From GCA-2733415 sp049614485 (GTDB taxonomy: Bacteria; Bacteroidota; Bacteroidia; Flavobacteriales; Flavobacteriaceae), in NCBI GenBank assembly GCA_049614485.1, contig JBMZDR010000007.1:41206-105205 (forward strand): 64,000 nt of DNA, written 5' to 3'. Below are positions 8,871-18,598 of the stretch, in pieces (position 1 is the stretch's first letter; each line of letters opens with the position of its first letter). The position numbers and the translations under genes were made by a program. Below the pieces are notes generated by a model. The model did not search any database and was not told the origin of the DNA. It was given only the letters and a program-made list of their open reading frames with translations.

Positions 8871-9351
8871 TTTTTTAGTTCTATTAACAACAATATTTAC
8901 AATCATATCATGTGATTCTAATCACGTACTTGATAGTTATAAAACGCTCCCTAAAGTTTGGAAAAAAGGCGATAGTATTACTTTTACATTTAAATCACCT
9001 GACACATTAAAGGCATACAACATGTTTTTAAACTTGAGGAATAATAACACCTATGAGTTTAGCAATTTATTCTTAATTGTAGCGTTAAAAACACCGAGTA
9101 ACACAACAACAATTGACACGCTAGAGTACCAAATGACCGCCCCTAATGGAGAGTGGCTTGGAACTGGATTTTCTGAAATTAAAGAAAATAAGTTATGGTA
9201 CAAAAACGCAATACAGTTCAATCAAAAAGGTGACTACACCCTTTCAATTGAACACGCAATTAGAAAAAACGGTAATATTAATGGTGTTGAGGAGTTAAAA
9301 GGAATTACAGAAATAGGATACCGATTAGAAGAACACAAAAAAGTAAATTAA
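8860..9351 (+). CDS. gldH: Gliding motility lipoprotein GldH
   Basis: 163 aa (162 if the second ATG at 8863 is used). The start MMRNFLVLL-x7-IISC is a lipoprotein signal with the lipidated Cys in IISCDSN. The mature protein has the GldH features: SYKTLPKVWKKGD near the start, a F-x-F-x-SPDT strand and APNGEWLGTGF. GldH is an envelope lipoprotein required for Flavobacterium gliding, where it supports T9SS and motor assembly. The frame stays open 309 bases upstream, but this overlaps the PSP1 tail in another frame and would bury the signal peptide, so the start here is preferred. It is followed 3 bp later by a class A PBP, a common flavobacterial arrangement. Confidence 0.9.
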   Translation: MMRNFLVLLTTIFTIISCDSNHVLDSYKTLPKVWKKGDSITFTFKSPDTLKAYNMFLNLRNNNTYEFSNLFLIVALKTPSNTTTIDTLEYQMTAPNGEWLGTGFSEIKENKLWYKNAIQFNQKGDYTLSIEHAIRKNGNINGVEELKGITEIGYRLEEHKKVN

Positions 9352-9354
9352 ATT

Positions 9355-11688
9355 ATGGCTAAAAAAGTACAAAAGAAACCAGCCAATAAAAATGTTGGCA
9401 ACGGAAAATACATCAAATGGTTTTGGATATTATTTATCACAGGGCTTTTTTGTGCGACACTTCCTTTTATTCTTGCTGCTTTTGGTGCTTTTGGTCACAT
9501 GCCGAATTTTGATGAATTAGAAAACCCAAAATCTAATTTAGCCTCGGAAATCATTACATCTGACGGAAAAACTTTGGGTAAATTTTATCTAAACGACAAC
9601 AGAACACCCGTATCCTACAATGATTTATCTCCGTATTTAGTAGATAATTTAGTTGCTACAGAAGATGAACGTTTTTACGAGCATTCAGGTATTGACTTTA
9701 GAAGAACATTTACAGCCATTGCACAATTAGGTAAAAAAGGAGGAGGAAGTACCATTACACAACAAGTTGCAAAACTGTTGTTTCATCAAGAAGAAGGTAG
9801 AGGAAGTCTTTTAAATAGGATGCAACAAAAATTTAAGGAATATGTAATCGCAACACGTTTAGAACGCCAGTACACCAAACAAGAAATCATAGCCATGTAT
9901 TATAACATCTATGACTTTGGTAATAATGCTGATGGTATCCGTTCTGCTGCGAGGATTTATTTCGGAAAAGAACCAAAAGACATTGACTCTGAAGAAGCGG
10001 CCATGCTAGTTGGAATGTTTAAAAACTCTACTTTATATAACCCTGTTAGAAACCCAGAAGGGGTTATAAACAGAAGAAATGTTGTCTATAAGCAAATGCA
10101 CCGTAATGGCTTAATAACCATAGAACAAAAGGATTCGTTACAAAAATTACCTTTAAAATTAGATTTACATCCTGAAACTCATAATGCAGGTTTGGCTACT
10201 TATTTTAGAGAACACCTAAGAAAAGAAATGAAAAGATGGATTAAAGAAAATCCGAAAAATGATGATGATGATTTTTACAATCTATATAAAGATGGGTTAA
10301 AAATTTATGTAACTATTGACTCTAGAATGCAAGAATATGCAGAAGAGGCTATGAAAAAACATATGAAGAATCTACAAAATGAATTGGATTCTCAGAATAA
10401 GAAAAATAAAACGGCTCCTTTTAGAGGCTTAACACAAAAAGAAATTGATGTTGAGCTTAACAAAGCAATGAGAAGATCTGAGCGCTACAGAGTATATACA
10501 AAAGAATTAGGGAAGTCTAAAAAAGAAGCCTTAGCGTCTTTTAACATTAAAAAGAAAATGAGAATATTCTCTTGGGATGGTGAAATTGACACGATCATGA
10601 CCCCTAAGGACTCTATGTTATATTACAAAAAATTCTTGCGTACAGGTGTGTTATCTATTGAACCACAAACTGGAAACATTAAAGCTTGGGTTGGAGGAAT
10701 CAATCACAAGTATTTTAAATATGACCATGCAAAACAAGGGACACGACAAGTAGGTTCAACCTTTAAACCATTTGTATATGCTACAGCAATAGATCAGTTA
10801 AAATACTCTCCTTGTGACACATTACCAGATGCATATTTTTGTATCCCAGAAGGAAGACACGGAAACCTAAAAGATTGGTGCCCAAAAAATTCTAATGGAA
10901 AATACAAAGGTATGATTTCATTAAAATCAGCATTAGCAAACTCAGTAAATACCATATCTGCTCGTTTAATGGACAAGGTTGGCCCTAAAAATGTAGTAAA
11001 TATGGCACATAGTTTAGGTATAAAAAATGAGATTCCAGAATTCCCATCTATTTGTTTAGGAACTCCAGAATTAAGCTTGTACGAAATGGTAAACTCTTAC
11101 AGTACACTTGCGAACATGGGACAATATATTAGACCGACAATTATTTCAAGAATTGAAGATAAAAATGGTATTGTACTATATCAAAATGTTCCCGAAACTA
11201 AAGATGTATTGAGTAAAGAATCTGCATATGTAACTGTAAAACTAATGGAAGGTGTTACGAAATATGGTTCGGGAGCTAGATTAAGAAGCGGAAAAAACAC
11301 TTGGAATCCTGTGTATAAAAAAGGCTTAGTAACCGGTCATCCCTATCAATTTACAAATGACATTGCTGGAAAAACAGGAACAACTCAAAACAACTCTGAT
11401 GGGTGGTTTATGGGTATGGTACCTAACTTAGTTACTGGTGTTTGGGTTGGTGCAGAAGACAGAGCTGTACATTTTAACAGAACCGCTTACGGACAAGGTG
11501 CAACTATGGCTTTACCAATATGGGGGCAGTATATGAAGAGTTGCTACGCCAATAAAGACTTAGGAATTTCTGCTGAACCTTTTGAAGAACCTGAGAATTT
11601 AAGTATTGAAGTAGATTGTGACAAATGGGCAAAACAAAACGGTCAAGATGATGGAGATTTTGATGATGGTTTAGGTGACGGCTTATAA
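9355..11688 (+). CDS. mrcA: Penicillin-binding protein 1A (bifunctional transglycosylase/transpeptidase)
   Basis: 777 aa. It polymerises and cross-links peptidoglycan. One N-terminal membrane segment (about residues 20-45) is followed by the GT51 domain with ATEDERFYEHSG (catalytic E103) and GGSTITQQVAKLL. The transpeptidase domain has the nucleophile S468 in GSTFKPF (K471), the SVN triad, and KTGTT at K673. A charged insertion of roughly 100 residues (about 330-430) separates the two domains. The C-terminus ends in an acidic DDGDFDDGLGDG tail. It sits 3 bp after gldH, and 11 bp before scoA. Confidence 0.96.
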   Translation: MAKKVQKKPANKNVGNGKYIKWFWILFITGLFCATLPFILAAFGAFGHMPNFDELENPKSNLASEIITSDGKTLGKFYLNDNRTPVSYNDLSPYLVDNLVATEDERFYEHSGIDFRRTFTAIAQLGKKGGGSTITQQVAKLLFHQEEGRGSLLNRMQQKFKEYVIATRLERQYTKQEIIAMYYNIYDFGNNADGIRSAARIYFGKEPKDIDSEEAAMLVGMFKNSTLYNPVRNPEGVINRRNVVYKQMHRNGLITIEQKDSLQKLPLKLDLHPETHNAGLATYFREHLRKEMKRWIKENPKNDDDDFYNLYKDGLKIYVTIDSRMQEYAEEAMKKHMKNLQNELDSQNKKNKTAPFRGLTQKEIDVELNKAMRRSERYRVYTKELGKSKKEALASFNIKKKMRIFSWDGEIDTIMTPKDSMLYYKKFLRTGVLSIEPQTGNIKAWVGGINHKYFKYDHAKQGTRQVGSTFKPFVYATAIDQLKYSPCDTLPDAYFCIPEGRHGNLKDWCPKNSNGKYKGMISLKSALANSVNTISARLMDKVGPKNVVNMAHSLGIKNEIPEFPSICLGTPELSLYEMVNSYSTLANMGQYIRPTIISRIEDKNGIVLYQNVPETKDVLSKESAYVTVKLMEGVTKYGSGARLRSGKNTWNPVYKKGLVTGHPYQFTNDIAGKTGTTQNNSDGWFMGMVPNLVTGVWVGAEDRAVHFNRTAYGQGATMALPIWGQYMKSCYANKDLGISAEPFEEPENLSIEVDCDKWAKQNGQDDGDFDDGLGDGL

Positions 11689-11699
11689 AAAATAATACA

Positions 11700-12401
11700 A
11701 TGATAAAAAAAACAGTAAAAAATGTAACTGAAGCATTGACAGGTGTTGAAAACGGAATGACATTGATGTTAGGCGGTTTTGGTCTTTGTGGAATACCTGA
11801 AAATAGTATTTCTGAATTAGTAAAAAAAGAAGTGAAAGGGATAACTTGCATTTCAAATAATGCTGGAGTTGATGATTTCGGGTTAGGTTTACTACTTCAA
11901 AAGAAACAGATAAAAAAAATGATTTCATCTTACGTAGGTGAGAACGATGAATTTGAGCGTCAAATGTTATCAGGAGAACTTGATGTAGAATTAACTCCTC
12001 AAGGCACATTAGCAGAAAAATGTCGCGCTGCTCAAGCAGGCTTTCCTGCATTTTTTACACCAGCAGGTTACGGTACAGAAGTAGCTGAAGGAAAAGAAAC
12101 AAGAGAATTTAACGGAAAAATGTATGTTTTAGAAGAAGCTTTTAAAGCAGACTTCGCCATAGTAAAAGCCTGGAAAGGTGATACAGCCGGAAACTTAATA
12201 TTCAAAGGAACCGCTCGTAATTTTAACCCATGCATGTGTGGAGCAGCGAAAATTACTGTTGCAGAAGTTGAAGAATTAGTTCCAGCAGGAGAATTAGACC
12301 CTAATCAAGTACATGTTCCTGGGATTTTCGTACAACGTATTTTTCAAGGAACTGATTATGAAAAGAGAATTGAACAACGAACAGTAAGACAAAAAAGCTA
12401 A
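11700..12401 (+). CDS. scoA: 3-oxoacid CoA-transferase subunit A
   Basis: 233 aa. Alpha subunit of the class I succinyl-CoA:3-ketoacid (acetoacetate) CoA-transferase, which interconverts acetoacetate and acetoacetyl-CoA. Family features are GGFGLCGIPENSI near residue 22, CISNNAGVDDFGLGLLL, ELTPQGTLAEKCRAAQAG and PAFFTPAGYGT. It is followed 2 bp later by the beta subunit, and the two are mitochondrial-SCOT-like in length. Natural role is probably ketone body, leucine or lysine breakdown; the ALDH7 gene in this window would fit the last. Confidence 0.94.
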   Translation: MIKKTVKNVTEALTGVENGMTLMLGGFGLCGIPENSISELVKKEVKGITCISNNAGVDDFGLGLLLQKKQIKKMISSYVGENDEFERQMLSGELDVELTPQGTLAEKCRAAQAGFPAFFTPAGYGTEVAEGKETREFNGKMYVLEEAFKADFAIVKAWKGDTAGNLIFKGTARNFNPCMCGAAKITVAEVEELVPAGELDPNQVHVPGIFVQRIFQGTDYEKRIEQRTVRQKS

Positions 12402-12403
12402 TT

Positions 12404-13060
12404 ATGTTAGATAAAACTGGTATAGCAAAACGTATTGCTAAAGAACTTAAAGACGGATATTTTGTAAACCTTGGTATAGGAATACCTACGTTGGTTGCAA
12501 ATTATATTCCTAATGGAATAGAAGTAGAATTTCAAAGTGAAAATGGTGTTTTAGGAATGGGACCTTTTCCTTTTGAAGGTGAAGAAGATGCTGATATCAT
12601 CAACGCAGGAAAACAAACCATCACGACTTTAAACGGCGCAAGTTTCTTTGACTCTGCTACAAGTTTCGCTATGATACGCGGGCAACATGTAGACTTAACT
12701 ATTCTTGGTGCTATGGAAGTTGCCGAAAATGGAGACATTGCCAACTGGAAAATTCCTGGGAAAATGGTTAAAGGTATGGGAGGTGCTATGGATTTAGTTG
12801 CTTCAGCAGAAAATATCATTGTAGCAATGATGCACACCAATAAAAAAGGAGAATCTAAGCTGCTTAAAAAATGTTCATTACCGTTAACTGGTGTTGGTTG
12901 CGTTAAAAAAATCGTAACAAATCTTGCCGTTTTAGAAGTGACAGAACATGGATTTAAACTCTTAGAACGTGCTCCAGGAATTTCTGTTGAGGATATTCAA
13001 AAAGCAACAGAAGGAACACTAATTATAGAAGGCGATATTCCAGAAATGCAATTGGATTAA
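12404..13060 (+). CDS. scoB: 3-oxoacid CoA-transferase subunit B
   Basis: 218 aa. Beta subunit of the class I CoA-transferase. The catalytic glutamate is E46 in QSENGVLGMGPFP, the residue that forms the enzyme-CoA thioester. NLGIGIPTLVANYIP is the conserved N-terminal glycine loop, and GGAMDLVASAENIIVAM is typical. It starts 2 bp after scoA. A rho-independent hairpin shared with the convergent ABC gene follows. Confidence 0.95.
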   Translation: MLDKTGIAKRIAKELKDGYFVNLGIGIPTLVANYIPNGIEVEFQSENGVLGMGPFPFEGEEDADIINAGKQTITTLNGASFFDSATSFAMIRGQHVDLTILGAMEVAENGDIANWKIPGKMVKGMGGAMDLVASAENIIVAMMHTNKKGESKLLKKCSLPLTGVGCVKKIVTNLAVLEVTEHGFKLLERAPGISVEDIQKATEGTLIIEGDIPEMQLD

Positions 13061-13083
13061 TCTCTAAATAAAAAAATTAATAG

Positions 13084-13118
13084 AACCGAAGTTAACATTA
13101 AGTTACTTCGGTTTTTTA
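13084..13118. terminator. Bidirectional terminator after scoB
   Basis: AACCGAAGT (13084-13092) pairs with ACTTCGGTT (13105-13113) and is followed by a T run in which the stop codon of the convergent ABC gene (13116-13118) lies. Confidence 0.85.
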
Positions 13119-14798
13119 TTTCCCTTTTGGAATGGCATCAATTAATGACTTTGTGTATTCCGTTTTAGGATTTTCATAAATGCTATCAGCTTCACCAATT
13201 TCTTCTATTTTACCTTTATTCATTACTACTAACTGATCACTCATATATTTAACCACCGCTAAATCATGAGAAATAAAAATATAGCTGAAGCCAAAGTTAT
13301 CTTTAAGTTCGTTTAATAAATTTAATACTTGCGCTTGTACGGATATATCTAACGCCGAAACAGATTCATCACAAATAATTAGTTTTGGGTTGACCGCGAT
13401 GGTTCGCGCAATACCTATACGTTGACGTTGCCCACCTGAAAACTCATGCGGGTAACGGTAAAAATGAGACTCCTCTAATCCAACACGTTTTAGCAACTCT
13501 AAAGTTTTCTCTTTACGTTCTTTATCATTGGCATACAACTTATGAACTTTCATAGGTTCCATAATTGCTTTCCCTACTGGTAATCTTGGGTTTAAAGACG
13601 AGTATGGGTCTTGAAAAATTAACTGAATTTCTTTTCTAAGTGTCCTTAATTCTGTTTTAGAGATATTCGTAATATCTTGTCCTTTATAAAATACTTGTCC
13701 AGAAGTGGCTTTATCTAACTGCAAAATAGCATTTCCTAAAGTTGATTTTCCACAACCAGATTCCCCTACCAGGCCTAAAGTTTCGCCTTCATATAAATTG
13801 AAACTAACATCGTTTACCGCTTTAAATTCAATATCTTTTTTAAACAAAAACCCTTTAGTCATATATGACTTTTCAACATTTTCAACTCTTAAAAGTGGTT
13901 CAGTACTATACAATGTTTTATGATATTCAACTCTTTCATTAACAGAGACAATTTCATGTTGTGTTGTATTATTTAAATAATCAGAAATGGTTGGTAATAC
14001 TTTTAAACGCTGATTAACTGATGGTCGTGAATTAATCAACGCCTTTGTATATTCATGCTGTGGATTATGAAACACATCTGAAACAGCCCCTTGTTCAACA
14101 ATAGTACCTTTATACATGACCACTACTCTATCAGAAATTTCAGAAATTAACGATAGGTCATGAGAAATAAAAATAATACTCATACCGGTTTCTTTCTGAA
14201 TATCTTTCAGAAGCGCTATAATTTCTTTCTGCACTGTCACATCTAAAGCTGTTGTTGGCTCATCAGCTATCAAAACATCTGGCTTACATGCAATTGCCAT
14301 AGCAATCATAACACGTTGTTTTTGACCACCAGATATTTGATGCGGATACTTAGAGTAAATCACTTCAGGATCTGGCAATTTTACTTTTTCAAACAATAAC
14401 AGCACTTCGTCTTTAGCTTTAGCATTAGATAACCCCAAATGTTCTTGAAGAATTTCTACAACTTGCTTACCACATGTTAATGACGGGTTCAAAGAGGTCA
14501 TTGGCTCTTGAAATATCATAGCAATTTTATGGCCACGTAATTTTCTAAAATCATCATTTTTAAAGGAGAGTAAATCATTATTAGAAAAAAGAATTTCACC
14601 AGAATTAAATATGGTTTGCTTTTTAGGCAACAACCCTAAAACTGCTAATGACGATACAGATTTCCCCGAACCAGACTCTCCAACAACTCCTAATATTTCA
14701 TTTTCATGTAATTGATAGGACACGTTAAATAACACCTGATTAGCGGTTTTATTATTTTTAAACGACAGGGAAAGGTTTTTAATATCTAAAATAATCAT
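13116..14798 (-). CDS. Peptide-type ABC transporter ATP-binding protein with two fused ATPase domains
   Basis: 560 aa from the ATG at 14798; an in-frame TTG 36 bases upstream is a weaker start. Two complete ABC ATPase halves of the OppD and OppF type are fused, as in YejF and GsiA. Each has Walker A (GESGSGKSVSS; GESGCGKSTLG), a Q-loop (IFQEPMTSLNPS; IFQDPYSSLNPR), a signature (ISGGQKQR; FSGGQRQR) and Walker B (LIADEPTTALD; IICDESVSALD). Each half ends in the oligopeptide-type C-terminal extension. It would energise import of peptides or a similar solute, but no permease or binding protein gene is adjacent. Confidence 0.9.
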   Translation of the reverse strand: MIILDIKNLSLSFKNNKTANQVLFNVSYQLHENEILGVVGESGSGKSVSSLAVLGLLPKKQTIFNSGEILFSNNDLLSFKNDDFRKLRGHKIAMIFQEPMTSLNPSLTCGKQVVEILQEHLGLSNAKAKDEVLLLFEKVKLPDPEVIYSKYPHQISGGQKQRVMIAMAIACKPDVLIADEPTTALDVTVQKEIIALLKDIQKETGMSIIFISHDLSLISEISDRVVVMYKGTIVEQGAVSDVFHNPQHEYTKALINSRPSVNQRLKVLPTISDYLNNTTQHEIVSVNERVEYHKTLYSTEPLLRVENVEKSYMTKGFLFKKDIEFKAVNDVSFNLYEGETLGLVGESGCGKSTLGNAILQLDKATSGQVFYKGQDITNISKTELRTLRKEIQLIFQDPYSSLNPRLPVGKAIMEPMKVHKLYANDKERKEKTLELLKRVGLEESHFYRYPHEFSGGQRQRIGIARTIAVNPKLIICDESVSALDISVQAQVLNLLNELKDNFGFSYIFISHDLAVVKYMSDQLVVMNKGKIEEIGEADSIYENPKTEYTKSLIDAIPKGK

Positions 14799-14881
14799 TA
14801 AATAAATATAAGAAGAGCAACAATCAATTAACAAATGAAATTTATTTCGTTATATTTACAAAATTTTTCACTCAAATTATA

Positions 14882-16801
14882 ATGAAACACAACAAACTTA
14901 ACTCCCGATTAACAATATTCTCTTTATTGATAGCTTTTGCTACTGGTTTTTCACAAACCAAAGAACAAACTGAAATATACACTAAAAATTATGATAAAGA
15001 AAAATTAACTCAATTAGAAACTAAATTTGAGAATGATTTTTTATCAGAAAAAACAGAAGCAACAAAGTTAGCTAAAATAAACAACTGGCCTATTAGGTAT
15101 TCAGACTCTAAAGGTACCCTTTACGAGTTAAAAAAAGTGTCTGATAGCGGCATGCCAATGTACTACAGAACCTTTAATGATGATGCCGCTATTTCAACAA
15201 GAGCAAGCTTCTTACATACTGGAAGTTTTTTTGGTTTTAATCTTGATGGTGATAATATGACAGCACACATATGGGATGGTGGCTTAGCTCGCTCTAATCA
15301 TTCAGAATATGATGGCCCAGGGGGTAACAATAGATTTTCCGTTGGAGACGGTACTTCTACATTGAATTTTCATGCAGCACATGTTACCGGAACTGTTATT
15401 GCTTATGGAGCAAATGCTAGCGCAAAAGGAATGGCTCCTAACGGTAATGCAGTCGGTTATGATTGGAATAATGATACTTCAGAAGCTACAAATGCTGCTG
15501 CAAATGGAATGCTCATATCAAATCATTCATATGGATACCAGGCCGCAAGTATCGCTGATCAAATATTTGGCGCCTATATTCAAGATTCAAGAAATTGGGA
15601 TAACTTAATGTATAATACACCTTATTACCTAATGGTTGTTGCTGCTGGTAATGATGGTACTGATGATAGCTCTAATGGTTTACCTCTAAGTGGGAATTCT
15701 GCTTATGATAAGCTTTCTGGTCATGCAACTTCAAAAAACAACCTGGTTGTTGCTAATGGTACTGATGCCACAGTTGATTTTGTTGGTAACTTAACAAGTG
15801 TATCCAGAAACTCTGGTAGCTCTGAGGGACCTACTGATGATTTAAGAATAAAACCTGATATTATGGGTAACGGTAGTGGACTTACCTCTACACTTGATTC
15901 AAATGATTTTGCTTACGGTACACTTACTGGAACCTCAATGGCTTCGCCAAATGTATCTGGATCATTGTTATTGCTACAAGAACACTATAACAATGTTAAT
16001 AGTGTTTTTATGAAAGCCGCAACTTTAAAAGGTCTTGCATTACATACAGCAGATGATGTTTCACCTCTAGGACCTGATTCAGAAACTGGTTGGGGATTAT
16101 TAAACTCTCTTAAAGCCGCACAGACCATATCTAATAATGGAGCTCAAAGTTATATTGCCGAAGAATCTCTATTAAATGAAGAAAGTTTTTCTATAACTGT
16201 AGTATCAGATGGAACAAACCCTTTATTAGCTTCAATTTCATGGACTGATCTTCCTGGAAATGTTAGTTCAGGAGTAGCAAACGACCCTACAGCTGTTTTA
16301 GTAAATGACTTAGATATTAAAGTAACACAAGATGCTTTCACTGGAGAAGCATGGAAACTAACAGGTGTAAACTCAAATAGCACAGGAGACAATACTGTTG
16401 ACCCGTTTGAACGCGTTGATGTTACTGGAGCTTCTGGGAGTTATACTATTACAGTAACACATAAAGGGACTTTAATTAATGGGTTTCAAAACTTTTCATT
16501 AGTTGTTACAGGAATATCTTCAGTTCTGAACACCTCTGATTTTGATTTAGGACAATTAAAAATTTGGCCTAATCCTGTAAAATCAAACTTATTTATAGAA
16601 ATGAACAATACTTCTAGCGCGCCGGTAAATGTTTCTATATATGATTTACAAGGTAGACTTGTTTATATAAACGAATATAACAACCACAACAGCTTGTTTA
16701 ATCAAATGATTGATCTTAGTAACATCGCTAACGGATCATATATTATTAAAATTGAGCACGATAATAAAAGAGCTACCAAACAATTAATAATTAACAATTA
16801 A
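14882..16801 (+). CDS. Secreted S8 (subtilisin-like) serine peptidase with T9SS type A sorting domain
   Basis: 639 aa. A signal peptide (to about residue 25, ending TGFSQ) is followed by a short propeptide-like region. The catalytic domain has the triad D132 (IWDGG), H164 (FHAAHVTGT) and S352 (GTSMASPNVSG). A beta-rich region (about 420-550) comes next. The last 80 residues are a T9SS type A sorting domain: KIWPNPVKSNLF, VSIYDLQGRLVY, GSYIIKIE and a basic KRATKQLIINN end. It should be exported by Sec, then across the outer membrane by T9SS. Substrate is not predictable. Monocistronic, with a strong hairpin at the 3' end. Confidence 0.93.
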   Translation: MKHNKLNSRLTIFSLLIAFATGFSQTKEQTEIYTKNYDKEKLTQLETKFENDFLSEKTEATKLAKINNWPIRYSDSKGTLYELKKVSDSGMPMYYRTFNDDAAISTRASFLHTGSFFGFNLDGDNMTAHIWDGGLARSNHSEYDGPGGNNRFSVGDGTSTLNFHAAHVTGTVIAYGANASAKGMAPNGNAVGYDWNNDTSEATNAAANGMLISNHSYGYQAASIADQIFGAYIQDSRNWDNLMYNTPYYLMVVAAGNDGTDDSSNGLPLSGNSAYDKLSGHATSKNNLVVANGTDATVDFVGNLTSVSRNSGSSEGPTDDLRIKPDIMGNGSGLTSTLDSNDFAYGTLTGTSMASPNVSGSLLLLQEHYNNVNSVFMKAATLKGLALHTADDVSPLGPDSETGWGLLNSLKAAQTISNNGAQSYIAEESLLNEESFSITVVSDGTNPLLASISWTDLPGNVSSGVANDPTAVLVNDLDIKVTQDAFTGEAWKLTGVNSNSTGDNTVDPFERVDVTGASGSYTITVTHKGTLINGFQNFSLVVTGISSVLNTSDFDLGQLKIWPNPVKSNLFIEMNNTSSAPVNVSIYDLQGRLVYINEYNNHNSLFNQMIDLSNIANGSYIIKIEHDNKRATKQLIINN

Positions 16802-16812
16802 TTGTTTTAACA

Positions 16813-16858
16813 ATGTATAAAAAAACCGAAACTATATAGTTTCGGTTTTTTTATACAT
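16813..16858. terminator. Bidirectional terminator after the S8 peptidase
   Basis: A perfect 21-bp stem (16813-16833 with 16838-16858) with a 4-nt loop. Its core ACCGAAACT/AGTTTCGGT is flanked by seven A bases and seven T bases. The stop codon of the convergent exonuclease gene (16851-16853) lies within it. Confidence 0.92.
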
Positions 16859-17564
16859 ATACAATATCATTATCAGACAACAACAACTCTCTTCTATACT
16901 TTAAGAAAACTTGAGCAACTGCAATTGTATCTTTTTCACAGTACGTAACAATTCGCTTCAAGTCATTTTCTTTGTAATACACCTCAGCCACTTGACTTCC
17001 GTCAATATCATCTTTTGGTGATGAGATACCTAAAATAGTTGTTAATAGCTTTAAGGATGTATAGTTTTTATAATCGCCAAATTTCCATAATTCCATTGTG
17101 TCTAAATGCGGAATTTCCCATGGTTTTTTGCCAAATAAATTTAATGCATTTGGTATTTCAATAGAATGAATCACCATTCTTCTAGCAATAAACGGAAAAT
17201 CAAATTCCTTCCCGTTGTGAGCACATAATAAATGATAGGATTTATAAAAATGATGATCTAAAAGAGTTTTAAATTCTATCAAAATTTGATATTCTTCTCC
17301 AGAAAAAGATGTTACCCTAAACTGTCTTTCGGAATTATTTGTTACAAAGTACCCTACAGAAATGCAAATGATTTTTCCAAATTCCGCCCAAATCCCTGCA
17401 CGTTCATAAAAATCTTCAGCGGCAATATCGTCTTTTCTTTGATATTGTGTTTTCTGAGTCCATAAATCTTGAATTTTAGGTTCTAATTCATTAAAATTAG
17501 AATGCTCTGGCACTGTTTCTATATCTAAAAACAAGATGTTTTCAGGTTTTATTTTTTGTAACAT
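16851..17564 (-). CDS. PolB-type 3'-5' exonuclease (DnaQ/RNase H-like fold)
   Basis: 237 aa. It has the DEDD exonuclease layout: FLDIETVP (D14, E16), CAHNGKEFDFPFIARRM in the middle (second Asp), and YCEKDTIAVAQVF near the C-terminus (third Asp with Y at -4). This matches the family of stand-alone exonucleases related to the proofreading domain of B-family polymerases. It is the last gene of a minus-strand run with a DUF4442 gene 6 bp upstream. Probable role in DNA end trimming or repair; substrate unknown. Confidence 0.82.
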   Translation of the reverse strand: MLQKIKPENILFLDIETVPEHSNFNELEPKIQDLWTQKTQYQRKDDIAAEDFYERAGIWAEFGKIICISVGYFVTNNSERQFRVTSFSGEEYQILIEFKTLLDHHFYKSYHLLCAHNGKEFDFPFIARRMVIHSIEIPNALNLFGKKPWEIPHLDTMELWKFGDYKNYTSLKLLTTILGISSPKDDIDGSQVAEVYYKENDLKRIVTYCEKDTIAVAQVFLKYRRELLLSDNDIVYV

Positions 17565-17570
17565 ATACTA

Positions 17571-18089
17571 CTATTTATGAGTTCGACTTTTTATCTTCTC
17601 TTTGTAATAGTCTTTTTGGGCAATATATATGGTTTTTGATAACTCCGCAAAAACAACATTGTTTTTACTCGTTATGGTTAAGCTTTTTTCAAAATCAATC
17701 TCTTTTTCAGCAGCGACACTTTCTTTAATATTTTTTATTTCATCTTCAGAAAACTGAAAATACGCATGCGCTGTTTCTCTAGCTGGACGTTTGTATTTTA
17801 TATCTGCTGCTTTATCCCAAACTACGTAACCATCTCCTAAAATGTTCATCAATTGAATCATGTAAATAGGGTCTGTTGCTGAGAACATGCTTCCTCCGAA
17901 AATAGCACCTACATAATTTTTGTTCTTATAGTTTAAAGGGATTTGAACTTGTACTTGGTGTAAATCTTTAGAAACAAACACCAATTTACCAACAGATCTG
18001 CGATACATTGGCGATAAGTTAAAACCGTGCTTGAACAATGAAGCTTCTGAAAAGTACTTTTTTAAAAAATTAAATGCAATTTTATACAT
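17571..18089 (-). CDS. DUF4442 hotdog-fold protein (thioesterase-like)
   Basis: 172 aa. The central VGAIFGGSMFSATDPIYMIQL block and VWDKAADIKYKRPARETAHA strand match the DUF4442 family, a hotdog-fold group related to PaaI-type acyl-CoA thioesterases. No catalytic residue can be assigned confidently. It is 6 bp from the downstream exonuclease gene and 20 bp after ogt on the same strand, so likely part of the hem-to-exonuclease transcription unit. Confidence 0.75.
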   Translation of the reverse strand: MYKIAFNFLKKYFSEASLFKHGFNLSPMYRRSVGKLVFVSKDLHQVQVQIPLNYKNKNYVGAIFGGSMFSATDPIYMIQLMNILGDGYVVWDKAADIKYKRPARETAHAYFQFSEDEIKNIKESVAAEKEIDFEKSLTITSKNNVVFAELSKTIYIAQKDYYKEKIKSRTHK

Positions 18090-18109
18090 ACAATTAAAGA
18101 TACATAATT

Positions 18110-18598
18110 TTAAAACAAACGCTGTTGCTCAATCCCTTGTTCATGCTCAAGTAACCATTTTTTACGCCATATTCCTCCCGCATATCCTGTTAGTGATCCA
18201 TCAGAACCCACCACTCTATGACAAGGTAAAATAATACCAATTGGGTTTTTACCATTTGCCGAAGCAACTGCCCTTATTGCTTTTTCGTCACCTAATAAGC
18301 GAGATTGTTTTAAATAGGTAGTTGTGCTCCCAAATGGAATATTTAATAACGAGTGCCATACTTCTTTTTGAAAATCTGTTCCTTTTAAATTGAATTTCAT
18401 CTGAAACTCTTTTCTATTACCTTCAAAATACTCTTGAAGTTGAATAGCACAATCTTGTAATGCTATTGGAACATCATCTGAAAGTCTTATTTCTTCGTCT
18501 AGTATTGAAATTTCAGAAATGCCTTCAACAGACCCACATATTTTACAAACTCCAAGTGGTGTTTTAATATATGCGATTTCTAAACTAGTCCTTATCAT
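18110..18598 (-). CDS. ogt: Methylated-DNA--[protein]-cysteine S-methyltransferase
   Basis: 162 aa from the ATG at 18598; a TTG one codon upstream is less likely. It repairs O6-alkylguanine by suicidal transfer of the alkyl group to the cysteine of LPCHRVVGSDG. Other family marks are FQKEVWHSLLNIPFGST, the RAVASANGKNPI helix-turn-helix with its arginine finger, and LTGYAGGIWRK after the active site. The first 14 bases overlap the end of the CNNM/CorC gene. No Ada-type regulatory domain is present. Confidence 0.94.
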   Translation of the reverse strand: MIRTSLEIAYIKTPLGVCKICGSVEGISEISILDEEIRLSDDVPIALQDCAIQLQEYFEGNRKEFQMKFNLKGTDFQKEVWHSLLNIPFGSTTTYLKQSRLLGDEKAIRAVASANGKNPIGIILPCHRVVGSDGSLTGYAGGIWRKKWLLEHEQGIEQQRLF

